Source: Streptomyces sp. H27-C3 (GTDB lineage: Bacteria > Actinomycetota > Actinomycetes > Streptomycetales > Streptomycetaceae). From it: a DNA stretch of 64,000 bases. Within the stretch, counting starts at the first letter, position 1; each line of letters starts with the position of its first letter. The DNA lies in NCBI RefSeq assembly GCF_030063415.1, contig NZ_JASITA010000041.1, forward strand, positions 1 through 64,000, in the 5' to 3' direction. Positions 32,888 through 41,218 of this stretch are shown piece after piece. The notes beneath the pieces are model-generated. The model was not told the DNA's origin, did no database searches, and worked only from the letters and a program-made list of their open reading frames with translations. The position numbers and the translations under genes are program-made.

Positions 32888-34522
32888 TCAGCCCTCCGCG
32901 GGCACCGGCTCCTGGGTCGCCTCAGGGGCCTGGGCCTGGGGCTGCACCTCGGGCAGTGCCTCGGGCTGTCCCTGGGGCTGCGCCTGCGCAGGCGCCTCGG
33001 CCTGTGCCTCCGGCGGCACCTGGCGCTCCGGGAGCAGGTCGAGCACGGCCCGGCGGTGCGCCTCGCTCGTCGCGTCGTCGTACGGGTCGGGCGTGGCCGG
33101 GGCCTGGAGCCGCAGGACCGGCCCGGTGCCCAGTCGCGCGTAGCCGCGGCCCGGCGGGTTGTCCCGGGTCGCTGTCGTGTGCGGCGGCTCGCCCAGCACT
33201 TCCTCCAGCAGCTCCGGGGCGGCGGGTCCGAGCACGGCCCGCGCCCGGGTGTGCGAGCGCACCGGCTCGCTGAGGGCGTCCAAGGCGTCGAACTGCTCCG
33301 CCACGACCACCGTCACATTCGCCGCCCTGCCGTGCCGCAGCGGCACCTGGAGGAGCTGCTGCGGGTCGGTGCGTCCGTCGGCCGCCGCCAGATGGCCGAA
33401 GACGCTCGGCCGGTCCAGCAGGATCCACAGCGGACGCTTGGTGTCCTCGGGCGCGGGATGGCCGGCCTGGCGGGCCCGGTTGGCGGAGATGAGGCGCCGT
33501 TCGGTCTCGTGCGCCGCCCACTCCAGGCTGGCCAGCGCCCCGGAGAGGCCGCACTCGACGGCCAGTACGCCCGTGCGCCCGGTCAGGCAGGCGTACTCTC
33601 CGGTGCCGCTGCCCTCGATGATCAGTACGTCGCCGTACTGGAGGGCCTGCAGCGTGATGGAGCGCAGCAGGCTGGTCGTGCCGCTCCCCGGCTGCCCGAC
33701 GACGAGCAGGTGCGGCTCGGTCGAGCGCGCCCCCGTCCGCCAGACGACCGGGGGAGCGTCACGGGACTCGCCGCCGTCGGTGACCGGCATGGTCCGCTGG
33801 ACCGCGTCGGCGTCGGTGAAGCCCAGTACGGTCTCGCCGGGGGACGTGACGAACCGCTGGGCCGCGATGGTGGTGGGAAGCGCGTCGAGCACCGTCATGG
33901 CCAGCTGGTTGCCCTCCTCGTCCCAGGCGAAGTGGTACTCACGGCCGCGGCCCGACTTGGCGTGCAGCAGCTGTTCGATGCGGGCCCGGGACAGGGGCTC
34001 GCCGTCGGTGAAGTACGCGGGGTAGCGCAGCACGAGCCGGACGAGCCTGCCGTCGTCGTCGAAGGCGTGGTCGCCGAACGCCGTGGCCCAGTCGCCGCCG
34101 TGGGAGAACAGCGGACTGGGGTCCTCGGGCACCGAGAAGTACGGCAACAGGGCCTCATACAGGGACTGGAGCCGCTGTGTCTCGGCCGGGTCGGGGCCGG
34201 TGTGCACCGGAGTACGGTCCCGGCCCTTCCAGGCGGCCGCGGCCATCACCGTGATCAGGGCGAGCAGCGGCCCGTACGGGATGAGCGCGACCACCAGGAC
34301 GATGGCCGCCACCAGGAACAGCGCGGGACCGCGCCGTTCCTTGGGCGTACCGGCCCACTTCAGCCGGCCTGCCGCGGCCAGCTGACGCAGGCCACGGGTG
34401 ATCGTGATCAGCGGGTGGAGAACGTCGGTGGCGCTGTCGGCTGCGGTGCGCGCGATCTCGCGGCTGCGGACGATCGAGGCACTGCCGCTGCTCAGAATGC
34501 GGGGGAGTGGACGCCGGACCAC
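32888..34522 (-). CDS. Membrane ATPase-like protein with altered Walker A
   Basis: 544 residues. A basic N-terminus, two hydrophobic helices (about 65-105; F-L-V-A-A-I-V-L-V-V-A-L-I-P-Y), and a cytoplasmic domain like plasmid-transfer or FtsK/HerA-type ATPases. The P-loop reads G-Q-P-G-S-G-T-T-S, with threonine where the Walker A lysine is expected. A candidate Walker B is R-P-L-W-I-L-L-D-R. The last about 45 residues are Q/P/A/E repeats (A-Q-A-Q-P-Q-G-Q-P). ATP hydrolysis is therefore uncertain. A 64-residue membrane protein gene is 38 nt upstream on the same strand, so they probably form one operon. Confidence 0.75.
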   Translation of the reverse strand: MVRRPLPRILSSGSASIVRSREIARTAADSATDVLHPLITITRGLRQLAAAGRLKWAGTPKERRGPALFLVAAIVLVVALIPYGPLLALITVMAAAAWKGRDRTPVHTGPDPAETQRLQSLYEALLPYFSVPEDPSPLFSHGGDWATAFGDHAFDDDGRLVRLVLRYPAYFTDGEPLSRARIEQLLHAKSGRGREYHFAWDEEGNQLAMTVLDALPTTIAAQRFVTSPGETVLGFTDADAVQRTMPVTDGGESRDAPPVVWRTGARSTEPHLLVVGQPGSGTTSLLRSITLQALQYGDVLIIEGSGTGEYACLTGRTGVLAVECGLSGALASLEWAAHETERRLISANRARQAGHPAPEDTKRPLWILLDRPSVFGHLAAADGRTDPQQLLQVPLRHGRAANVTVVVAEQFDALDALSEPVRSHTRARAVLGPAAPELLEEVLGEPPHTTATRDNPPGRGYARLGTGPVLRLQAPATPDPYDDATSEAHRRAVLDLLPERQVPPEAQAEAPAQAQPQGQPEALPEVQPQAQAPEATQEPVPAEG

Positions 34523-34560
34523 TTCGGTCTCCTGATGGTGTGGAAGCGAGGGACGGCAGG

Positions 34561-34755
34561 TCAGAACTTGATCCCGCCCAAAAGGCTGGCGAGGCTGGCG
34601 CCCCCGGCCTTGATGCTCGGGGCGATGGCGGTGCCCGCGAGGTAGAAGCCGAAGAGTGCGCAGACGAGGGCGTGGGATGCCTTGAGTCCGTCTTTCCGGA
34701 AGAAGAGGAAGACGATGATTCCGAGCAGCACGACGCCTGAGATGGACAGGATCAT
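34561..34755 (-). CDS. Small two-helix membrane protein
   Basis: 64 residues. Two hydrophobic helices: I-S-G-V-V-L-L-G-I-I-V-F-L-F-F and A-L-V-C-A-L-F-G-F-Y-L-A-G-T, separated by R-K-D-G-L-K-A-S-H, then a glycine/serine tail. It resembles small membrane proteins encoded in plasmid-spread or transfer regions, but I cannot assign a family. It is upstream of the ATPase-like gene and likely made with it. ATG 34755 follows AGGAGATC. Confidence 0.75.
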   Translation of the reverse strand: MILSISGVVLLGIIVFLFFRKDGLKASHALVCALFGFYLAGTAIAPSIKAGGASLASLLGGIKF

Positions 34756-35018
34756 GAGGGGATCTCCTGGTTGAGGGGGACAGTCACCATGAGTTCTTCC
34801 AGGCTCACAGCATGTATCTATACGGCAAAAGGTGCAAATGGGTTATTTATGGGCTTTTTCACTGGAGTGGCGGAGAGGGGTCCGCCTGCGGTGATCTTTG
34901 CCACTGCCGGGTCGGGTCATGTCGTCCGACGGGCAGTACCCTGACGATTCACTCGTACGGCGCTGCTGCCGTACGTACAGGTCACGGCAGTGAACGGCAG
35001 TGAAAGGCGGTCCGTCCG
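34756..35018. other. AT-richer divergent promoter region
   Basis: 263 bp between the small membrane protein gene and the ankyrin gene. The segment 34810-34870 (tatctatac, gggttatttatgggc) is much richer in A/T than its surroundings and probably holds promoters for one or both directions. No defined box is convincing. Confidence 0.35.
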
Positions 35019-35411
35019 ATGAGCGAAACCCCGGAGCCCGAGGTGGTCGAGCTGGCTACCAAGATCTTCGACCTGGCCCGCCGGGGCGAGACCGAGGCGC
35101 TCGCCGCGTACGTCGACGCGGGCGTGCCCGCGAATCTCACCAACGACCGGGGTGACTCCCTGCTGATGCTGGCCGCGTACCACGGTCACGCTCAGGCGGT
35201 CGAGGCGCTGCTCGCCCGGGGCGCCGACGCCGACCGGGCCAACGACCGGGGCCAGACGCCGCTCGCCGGCGCGGTCTTCAAGGGGGAGGACACGGTGATC
35301 CGCGCGCTCCTCGCCGGCGGTGCCGATCCGGCCGCCGGAACGCCGTCCGCGGTGGACACTGCACGCATGTTCGACAAGAAGGACCTGTTGGAGCTGTTCC
35401 GGGCCCAGTGA
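35019..35411 (+). CDS. Ankyrin-repeat protein
   Basis: 130 residues with three or four ankyrin repeats: L-A-A-Y-V-D-A-G-V-P-A-N-L, D-S-L-L-M-L-A-A-Y-H-G-H-A-Q-A-V-E-A-L-L, then G-Q-T-P-L-A-G-A-V-F-K-G. No signal peptide, so a small cytoplasmic protein-binding module. Partner unknown. The 258 bp up to the next gene contain no further clear feature. Confidence 0.85.
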   Translation: MSETPEPEVVELATKIFDLARRGETEALAAYVDAGVPANLTNDRGDSLLMLAAYHGHAQAVEALLARGADADRANDRGQTPLAGAVFKGEDTVIRALLAGGADPAAGTPSAVDTARMFDKKDLLELFRAQ

Positions 35412-35669
35412 CCGGGCGCCGTAAATGTGGTCGCGGTGGCGAAATGGGTGGGTCATCATGACGTCGGAATCACATGCGCGGTGTACGGGCAGAAGATGCC
35501 GAACCACGGGGGATGTGAGAGGGCCCGCACCGGGCCTCAGCGACGAAGGGCAGAGGAAGATGGTCTACACCAGGCAAGAAATGACGGCGGACTGTCGAAC
35601 ATGTTGTCGCGCGGCCTAGGCACGGCACGTTTCCCGGTTGCGTCGACAGCTTGATGTGAGGCATTTTCC

Positions 35670-37088
35670 ATGTTCGATCCAGTCATAGCGCCGAGCGGCA
35701 CGCTCCTCGGCCTCCTGCAGAGGGGCCGTGGCGACGGGACGCTGCACGCGCTCGCCGCCCCCCGCCCCGAAGCACTCGCCGCCCTCAACCATTGCGTGCT
35801 CGACGACCCCCGCCACGACTGGCAGGTCGAGAACCGCTCCCTCTACTACGCACGCCTGTACGTGGACCTCGACGGCGGACTCGAAGAGATCGAGCAGCAC
35901 CTCTTCGACACCGTGGATCTCGTCGACACCGACGAGTCCAGGACCGGACTGGCGCTCGCCGTGCTCGGCCACCTCGCCTCGTACGGCAGGGAGGACGCCC
36001 TGGCGCTGCTGCGGCAGTACGCCAGGACCGGCTCCAATTGGACCTGGGCCCTCGACGAGCTCGCGCTGCGCGACGACGACGCGGGACTGCGCCAACTCGC
36101 CATCCCCGTTCTCGCCAGATTCCCCGGCAGCCCGCGGGGTGAGGCCGAACTGGCCACCGCGGTCCGGGACGCCTTCGAGCCCAGGCCCTGGCGGCTGTGG
36201 GCACGGGACCCGCGCGAAGCGGTCGGTGCCCGGGTCCGGGCGGCCGGCGAGCAGGGATCCTTCGACCGCTGGCAGCGGCAGATGCGGCCCACCGGGCCCC
36301 GGCCCGGCTGGAGCGTCCAGGCCGTCTTCGACTGGGCCCAGCAGGGCCTCGACCGCGGCACGCCGCTGCACGTACCGGCCGCCAGGTGCCTGACCGCCGT
36401 GGCAGGACCCGCCGACCGGGCCGCGATCGTCACAGCGGCGCTCAGTGGTGAGGACGGGGCGCGCAGTACAGCGCTGCACTACCTCGCCGAGTCACAGGAC
36501 CCCGCGGTCCTCGACCTGATCGAAGCCGCCGCGCAGAGCCCCTCACGCACTGTCGCGGACGCCGCCGTCGCCTCTTTCGAGCGGATGTGCGGCGCCGCCG
36601 CGGTGGACCGGGCCCGCGGGTGGGTCCACCGCCCTGACGCCCTCGGGGCATCGGCGGCGGGCGTGCTCGCGTGCCGTGGCGGGGCGCAGGACGCCCCGCT
36701 GGTGCTCGGTGCGCTGAGGGAGACCGTACGGTCGGGCGGGCCCGACGCGCCGCTCCTGTGGACTCTCGTCGACGGGGCGGGCCGGCTCGGCATCTGCTCG
36801 GCCGCTCCCGTGCTGCGCCACGTCTACCGGGAGACCGCCTCCTCGCACCTGCGGGGCCGCGCCGCCCGCGCCCTGGCCGCCACCGACCCCTCGTACGCCA
36901 CCGGCTTCGCCGTCGAGTGCCTGTGGGACTGCGAGGAGACCACCAGGGAAGTCGCTGCGCTGCACGCCGAGACCGCCGACGCGCGCGTGGCGGACAGACT
37001 GCGGCGGCTCGCCGCCGACCCGGCCGAGGAGGCCGAGGTGCAGACCGCGGTACGCAGCAGGATCGGGCCCGACGCGCCGGCTCTCTGA
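35670..37088 (+). CDS. HEAT-like repeat protein
   Basis: 472 residues, all-helical. The C-terminal half shows HEAT/PBS-lyase-like repeats of about 30 residues (S-T-A-L-H-Y-L-A-E-S-Q-D-P-A-V-L-D-L-I-E and L-R-G-R-A-A-R-A-L-A-A-T-D-P). No enzymatic motif or signal peptide. Probably a scaffold; function unknown. ATG 35670 is preceded by TGTGAGG. It is not closely coupled to its neighbours. Confidence 0.75.
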   Translation: MFDPVIAPSGTLLGLLQRGRGDGTLHALAAPRPEALAALNHCVLDDPRHDWQVENRSLYYARLYVDLDGGLEEIEQHLFDTVDLVDTDESRTGLALAVLGHLASYGREDALALLRQYARTGSNWTWALDELALRDDDAGLRQLAIPVLARFPGSPRGEAELATAVRDAFEPRPWRLWARDPREAVGARVRAAGEQGSFDRWQRQMRPTGPRPGWSVQAVFDWAQQGLDRGTPLHVPAARCLTAVAGPADRAAIVTAALSGEDGARSTALHYLAESQDPAVLDLIEAAAQSPSRTVADAAVASFERMCGAAAVDRARGWVHRPDALGASAAGVLACRGGAQDAPLVLGALRETVRSGGPDAPLLWTLVDGAGRLGICSAAPVLRHVYRETASSHLRGRAARALAATDPSYATGFAVECLWDCEETTREVAALHAETADARVADRLRRLAADPAEEAEVQTAVRSRIGPDAPAL

Positions 37089-37342
37089 GCGGAGGCGACG
37101 GGCGCGGGGGCCCGAAGCCCATCGCGCGTCTCTCGACGGTCGGAAAACCTCTCAACGGTTCGGACATCCCTGAACGATCCGTACGTCCCTCGTGCAGGCC
37201 GCGGGCCAGGCGCAGTGTCGTTGAACGATCCTCCAAGAGTCCTGTTGTCTCGTTCCGGTATCTGCGATTCACTTCAAGAGCATTTCTGTGAAGCCGGGGA
37301 CACTCCGGGGGCGGCCGGGGAACAGAAGGGGCGGGACACCAC

Positions 37343-38068
37343 GTGGCAACGAGTGGGGCCGAAGTGGGCGGACTGGCGGAAGACCGCCCACTGCTGGGAC
37401 GCACCAGCACGGCCGAGCGGGTCGCCGACATCCTGCGCAGCCGCATCGCGGAGGGTTTCTTCCAGCCGGGCACCCGGTTGTCGGAGGACAGCATCGGCGG
37501 CGCCCTGGGGGTCTCGCGCAACACCCTCCGCGAGGCCTTCCGACTGCTGACTCACGAGCGGCTGCTGGTTCACGAGCTCAACCGTGGGGTCTTCGTCAGG
37601 GTTCTCGCCGTCGAGGACGTCGAGGACGTCTACCGCATCCGACGGCTGATCGAGTGCGCGGTCGTGCGGGGCCTGGGCGAGCCGCCGTTCACCCTGGACA
37701 GGCTGGACTCGGCGGTCACGGACGGCGAACGGGCGGCACGGAAGAAGGACTGGAAGGGCGTGGCCACGGCCAATATCCACTTCCACCGCGAACTCGTCGC
37801 GCTCGCCGACAGCCCGCGCACCGACGAACTGATGCGCAGTGTCCTGGCCGAACTGTGCCTCGCCTTCCACCTGGTGGCCGATCCGTGCCTGCTGCACGAG
37901 CCCTATCTCGTACGGAACCGCCAGATTGTGGAAGTGCTGCGGGCCGGGGACAAGGCGGCCGGTGAACGCCTGCTCGACGCGTACTTCGACGACTCGCGCA
38001 ATCAGCTCGTAGAGGTGTACGCACGGCGCATCGAGGGGGGCGGGCGGAGCAACGGGCGCAGCGGCTGA
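37343..38068 (+). CDS. GntR/FCD family transcriptional regulator
   Basis: 241 residues from GTG 37343. N-terminal winged helix (about 20-85; R-L-S-E-D-S-I-G-G-A-L-G-V-S-R-N-T-L-R-E-A-F) and an FCD ligand domain (about 95-225) with metal-type residues in A-N-I-H-F-H-R-E-L and the R-N-R-Q-I pattern. Such FadR-type proteins respond to carboxylates. No metabolic operon is adjacent, so the target may be itself or distant. The 254-bp region before it contains two copies of TTGAACGATCC-like sequence (37171 and 37218 areas), possible operators. Confidence 0.85.
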   Translation: MATSGAEVGGLAEDRPLLGRTSTAERVADILRSRIAEGFFQPGTRLSEDSIGGALGVSRNTLREAFRLLTHERLLVHELNRGVFVRVLAVEDVEDVYRIRRLIECAVVRGLGEPPFTLDRLDSAVTDGERAARKKDWKGVATANIHFHRELVALADSPRTDELMRSVLAELCLAFHLVADPCLLHEPYLVRNRQIVEVLRAGDKAAGERLLDAYFDDSRNQLVEVYARRIEGGGRSNGRSG

Positions 38069-38207
38069 GACGCAGGCCGGCGCGCAAGTTTGGCGCGCGG
38101 ACACCGCGGTGGGCCGGGTGGCTGAGCCGCCTTGTCCGGGTCCCGCGCGAGGGGTCGCTTCTGCGCCGTTTCGACCGTTGTCAGTGTGAGGACCTAATCT
38201 GTGCCAC

Positions 38208-39734
38208 GTGACTTCGCCTGCATCGACGGAATTCGTTCCGCCCCAGCTCAGCGCGGGGCCGCGGCCCGCCCTGGGCCCGGCCGCCGACGAGGGGCTCGCG
38301 CGGCGCCTCCGTGCGCTCGCCTGCACGGCGCCGCTGCACGATCTCGACGTGCGCAAGGCGAACCTCGCCGGTGAGTACTCGGTCTACGCGATGGCGGAGG
38401 TCGCGCTCGCCGCGATCGACCTCGTGACGCTCAATATGGACTTCGACACGGGCGCGGACCACGAGCAGATAGTGGCCAGACTGCTGCCCCGCGTCGCTGC
38501 CCAGTCCCCCCGACGCCCGCTCGCCGAGCACGAGCGCGTCGCGCGCTGGGTCCTGGAGAACCTGATCAACGTCGGAAGCGTGGACCGCGGCTTCCGCGCC
38601 GTCTACGGCACATTCGGCCCCGACGGTGCCTATGTGCGCAGGGATTACGACTTCAAGCTCATCGAGGAGGTCCCGGGCTACGGCGGCAGCGTCTACCTGC
38701 GGACCACCGACGAAGCGGTCAACGTCCTGGTGGGCGCCCTCGACACCGACGTCACCAGTGCCCAGATCGCCGCCGAGGTGAAGCTCGAAGTGCTGATCAG
38801 CCGGGGCAGGCTGGCCGACGCCCAGCTCGCCGCCGAGCAGGCCCGCTACCGGACCGTGCAGTACGCCGAGACGCTCCGCAGGACCCTGGAGGCGACCCGG
38901 CGCAATGTGCGCGCCGTGGACTGGCTCAATGCCGTACCGGACATGATTGTCGAGGCGCTGGACCACATCGCCGACCGGTACCGCCATGAGAACGCCATCC
39001 TGACCAACATCCGCAAGGCCCGCGACGAGGCCGAGGACCCCGAGCACAAGCGCCGCGCCGCCGAACTCGTCGACATCGTCAAGGACTGCATCCGCCGGCA
39101 CACGCAGCTCCAGTCGCGACTCTTGGAGGCCGGCCCTCTGTTCCGTGCCGAGCAGGACCGGCAGGCCTTCGCCACGCCCACCGCGCGGGTCGGACTCGAC
39201 CTGTACGGGCAGCTGCTCGCCCCACTGCTGCCGCTCCCCGTCGAGCAGGCGATCCGGATCACCGACGCGTTCTTCACCGCGGGCACCGGGCTGCGCACTC
39301 CGGTGGCGGTCCGGGTCGGGGACCTGGTCGACATACTGCTGACGCCGACGGTGGAGCGGGAGCATCTGGGCGCCGAGATGCCCGAGCCCGAGCTGATCGC
39401 CACCCCCGACGACAGCCGGTTCAGCGAGGAGCAGCTCGCGAGCGCCATGGAGTTGCTCGACCTTCCGCACGACGTACCGCGCAGGCTGTCGGGCCTGCTG
39501 GCCGACGCCCGGCTCCGCGATCCCGACCTCCCGTACCTCGTCGCGCTGCTCGCGGTCCACGCGGCGAGCCCACCGGTCGGTACCGCCTACCGGCAGGGCG
39601 AGAAGCGGCTGCTGTTCTCCGTCGACGACGGGACCGAGCTGGACGACCCGGAGTTCGGCGGCGCCGACCTGATCGTGGGCACGGCCCTGCTGGACTCGGT
39701 CGCCATGACCGCCGACCGCAAGGAGGCGGCATGA
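38208..39734 (+). CDS. Putative kleisin subunit of an SMC/Wadjet-like complex
   Basis: 508 residues from GTG 38208. No catalytic motif. An N-terminal winged-helix-like part (L-H-D-L-D-V-R-K-A-N-L) and a long predicted helical middle (about 180-320) with coiled-coil character (A-A-E-Q-A-R-Y-R-T-V-Q-Y-A-E-T-L and E-H-K-R-R-A-A-E-L-V-D-I-V-K) fit MukF/MksF/JetA-type kleisins. The assignment rests mostly on context: first gene of an operon that ends with an SMC-like ATPase. Its stop overlaps the next start (ATGA). The ribosome site is weak. It could instead be an unrelated helical protein. Confidence 0.6.
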   Translation: MTSPASTEFVPPQLSAGPRPALGPAADEGLARRLRALACTAPLHDLDVRKANLAGEYSVYAMAEVALAAIDLVTLNMDFDTGADHEQIVARLLPRVAAQSPRRPLAEHERVARWVLENLINVGSVDRGFRAVYGTFGPDGAYVRRDYDFKLIEEVPGYGGSVYLRTTDEAVNVLVGALDTDVTSAQIAAEVKLEVLISRGRLADAQLAAEQARYRTVQYAETLRRTLEATRRNVRAVDWLNAVPDMIVEALDHIADRYRHENAILTNIRKARDEAEDPEHKRRAAELVDIVKDCIRRHTQLQSRLLEAGPLFRAEQDRQAFATPTARVGLDLYGQLLAPLLPLPVEQAIRITDAFFTAGTGLRTPVAVRVGDLVDILLTPTVEREHLGAEMPEPELIATPDDSRFSEEQLASAMELLDLPHDVPRRLSGLLADARLRDPDLPYLVALLAVHAASPPVGTAYRQGEKRLLFSVDDGTELDDPEFGGADLIVGTALLDSVAMTADRKEAA

Positions 39735-40144
39735 CGGCTTCGACCGCAGGCCTTCCGAGCACCCCGGTTTCGCCAGGGAGGGCGTCGGCTGACGGCCCTT
39801 CGCGCACCCCGGCTTCGCGCACCCCGGCTTCGCGCACCTCCATTTCGCCCAGGGCAGTTTCGATCACGCTGGCTTCGCCAAGGCTGGCTTTGGCCACGCC
39901 GGCTTCGACCGGGGCGGCTCCGGCCACGCTGGCTTCGCCCACCCCGGTTTGGCCGGGGCTGGCTTCGCCCACCCCGGCTTCGGACCGCACGGTCGCGCCC
40001 AATTCGGCTGCTGCGCCGATGACATCGGCCGGCGCGAGAGCGCGGGCAGGCCGCGGCGCCGCGCACGGCTCGTGCGCGGACCGACCGCCTGTCCGCCACC
40101 GTCCCGCACCCCAGACCTTCCGCAGCAAGGAGCAGCAGTCGTGA
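39731..40144 (+). CDS. Low-complexity pentapeptide-repeat ORF between kleisin and KITE genes
   Basis: 137 residues, Thr/Pro/Ala/Ser/Arg-rich, with about 12 copies of a five-residue unit such as T-P-A-S-R and T-L-A-S-P, encoded by a 15-bp minisatellite. The start overlaps the preceding stop (ATGA, after AAGGAGG) and the stop overlaps the next start (GTGA), so it is positioned for translation. The sequence predicts no fold. It may be a linker peptide, a translation relay, or repeat-expanded spacer DNA that happens to stay open. Coding status is uncertain. Confidence 0.4.
   Translation: MTASTAGLPSTPVSPGRASADGPSRTPASRTPASRTSISPRAVSITLASPRLALATPASTGAAPATLASPTPVWPGLASPTPASDRTVAPNSAAAPMTSAGARARAGRGAAHGSCADRPPVRHRPAPQTFRSKEQQS
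39796..39985. repeat. 15-bp minisatellite
   Basis: About 12-13 degenerate copies of GGCTTCGCCCACCCC-like units with strict 15-bp spacing (for example 39811, 39826, 39901, 39946, 39961). Because 15 is a multiple of three, every frame becomes a five-residue repeat: T-x-A-S-x in the coupled ORF and G-F-A-H-P in the frame of the downstream gene, which is closed by a TGA at 39790. Confidence 0.85.
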
Positions 40145-41091
40145 GCGACCACCACGCAGAGCACGCCGGAGCGTGGAGCGAGCGAGGCTCCGAGGCCGCC
40201 GCCGAAGGAGCCACGGCAGTCGACCCGGCCGAGGCATCCACGCACGGGGCCATGCCCGCCGGGAGCGGCGCTGTCACCCCCGCCGACGCCGCCGACGCCG
40301 CGCGGCTCGTGTCCTTCGGGCTGCAGCCCAAGCTACTGCCCGCACGTGACGCCGAGTACGCCGACCTGCTGCGCCGCTACCGCGAGGAGCCCGCCTTCGC
40401 CCGGCTCGCCGACGCCGTCGCGACCGGGCTCGGGCTCATCGTCCTCGAAGTCTCCACGCGCGCGGGCATGGCCGTATCGGCCGGCGAGGACTCCGTATTC
40501 GCGGTGCGCATGGGGGACTACGCCCGGCGCGCCTCCGCCGAATCGGCCGACCGGTTCCTCCACGGCCTCGCCCACCTGGCCGTCGCCGCCCTGGCCTTCC
40601 CCCGCCCCGAGGACCTGGCCGACGACGGTTACATCGGCCGCATCACGGTCAACGGTGTTGATGCCTTCGTCCGCCAGGCCTGCCGCCGCCTGGAGGAGCA
40701 GGCCGAGGAGCACGGCGAGAACACCGACCCGGCCACCGAAACCCCCGGCCTCGAAGCGGCCTGGCGGATATACGCACGCCGCAGTGCGACCGGCGCCACC
40801 AAGGACGCGCGGCGGCTGGCCGGTTCCACCACCGGCATCATCGGCAAGGCCGTCGCCTTCCTCACCGACTCCGGCTTCCTGCAGCGCACCGGTGACGACG
40901 CGGGCGGGGCGTACCGCACCACCGCGCGCTACCAGTTGCAGGTCCGCGACATGGCGGGCAGCGCCGCCATGGCCGAGCTCCTGGACTTGGGTGTGGTGCC
41001 GGTGACCGACGGCAGCGCGACGCTTGTGCCGCCCTCCGACGCCGACGACCTGGAACTGACCGCCGACGCCGGCCTGCCCTTCCATAACTGA
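40141..41091 (+). CDS. Putative KITE (MukE/JetB-like) subunit
   Basis: 316 residues from GTG 40141, preceded by AAGGAG. The first about 60 residues are acidic and flexible. From R-D-A-E-Y-A-D-L-L-R-R-Y the chain looks like tandem winged helices: A-T-G-L-G-L-I-V-L-E, D-G-Y-I-G-R-I-T-V-N, G-I-I-G-K-A-V-A-F-L-T-D-S-G-F-L-Q-R and Y-R-T-T-A-R-Y-Q-L-Q-V. This matches the small KITE subunits of MukBEF, Mks and Wadjet complexes in size and layout; the family cannot be proven by eye. The SMC-like gene starts 127 nt later. Confidence 0.6.
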   Translation: MSDHHAEHAGAWSERGSEAAAEGATAVDPAEASTHGAMPAGSGAVTPADAADAARLVSFGLQPKLLPARDAEYADLLRRYREEPAFARLADAVATGLGLIVLEVSTRAGMAVSAGEDSVFAVRMGDYARRASAESADRFLHGLAHLAVAALAFPRPEDLADDGYIGRITVNGVDAFVRQACRRLEEQAEEHGENTDPATETPGLEAAWRIYARRSATGATKDARRLAGSTTGIIGKAVAFLTDSGFLQRTGDDAGGAYRTTARYQLQVRDMAGSAAMAELLDLGVVPVTDGSATLVPPSDADDLELTADAGLPFHN

Positions 41092-41218
41092 TCCACAACT
41101 GACCGATGCCCGACCCACAAGTGACCCACGCCCTGCCCACGACTGAGCCTCAAACGGCTCACGCCTGAGCCACGCGTGGCCCCTGCCGCTTCACGACTTA
41201 CGACGAGAGTCCGCCGCC
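41092..41218. other. Linker with short repeats before the SMC-like gene
   Basis: Contains repeated CTGACC/TGACCC words and a hairpin TGAGCC-tcaaac-GGCTCA at 41146-41163. No gene. It separates the KITE and SMC-like genes, which are otherwise in one direction. Confidence 0.4.

Noticed and set aside
32860..32891. CTGACG...CGTCAG terminator between the MocR gene and the ATPase-like gene
   Set aside because: Only six base pairs with a 20-nt loop, and the bases coincide with the two stop codons; too weak to list.
35427..35654. Short open frames between the ankyrin and HEAT-like genes
   Set aside because: No ribosome site, no conserved pattern, and mutually overlapping frames of random composition.
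39735..40000. CRISPR array at the 15-bp repeats
   Set aside because: The repeats are adjacent with no unique spacers and no cas genes are present; it is a minisatellite.
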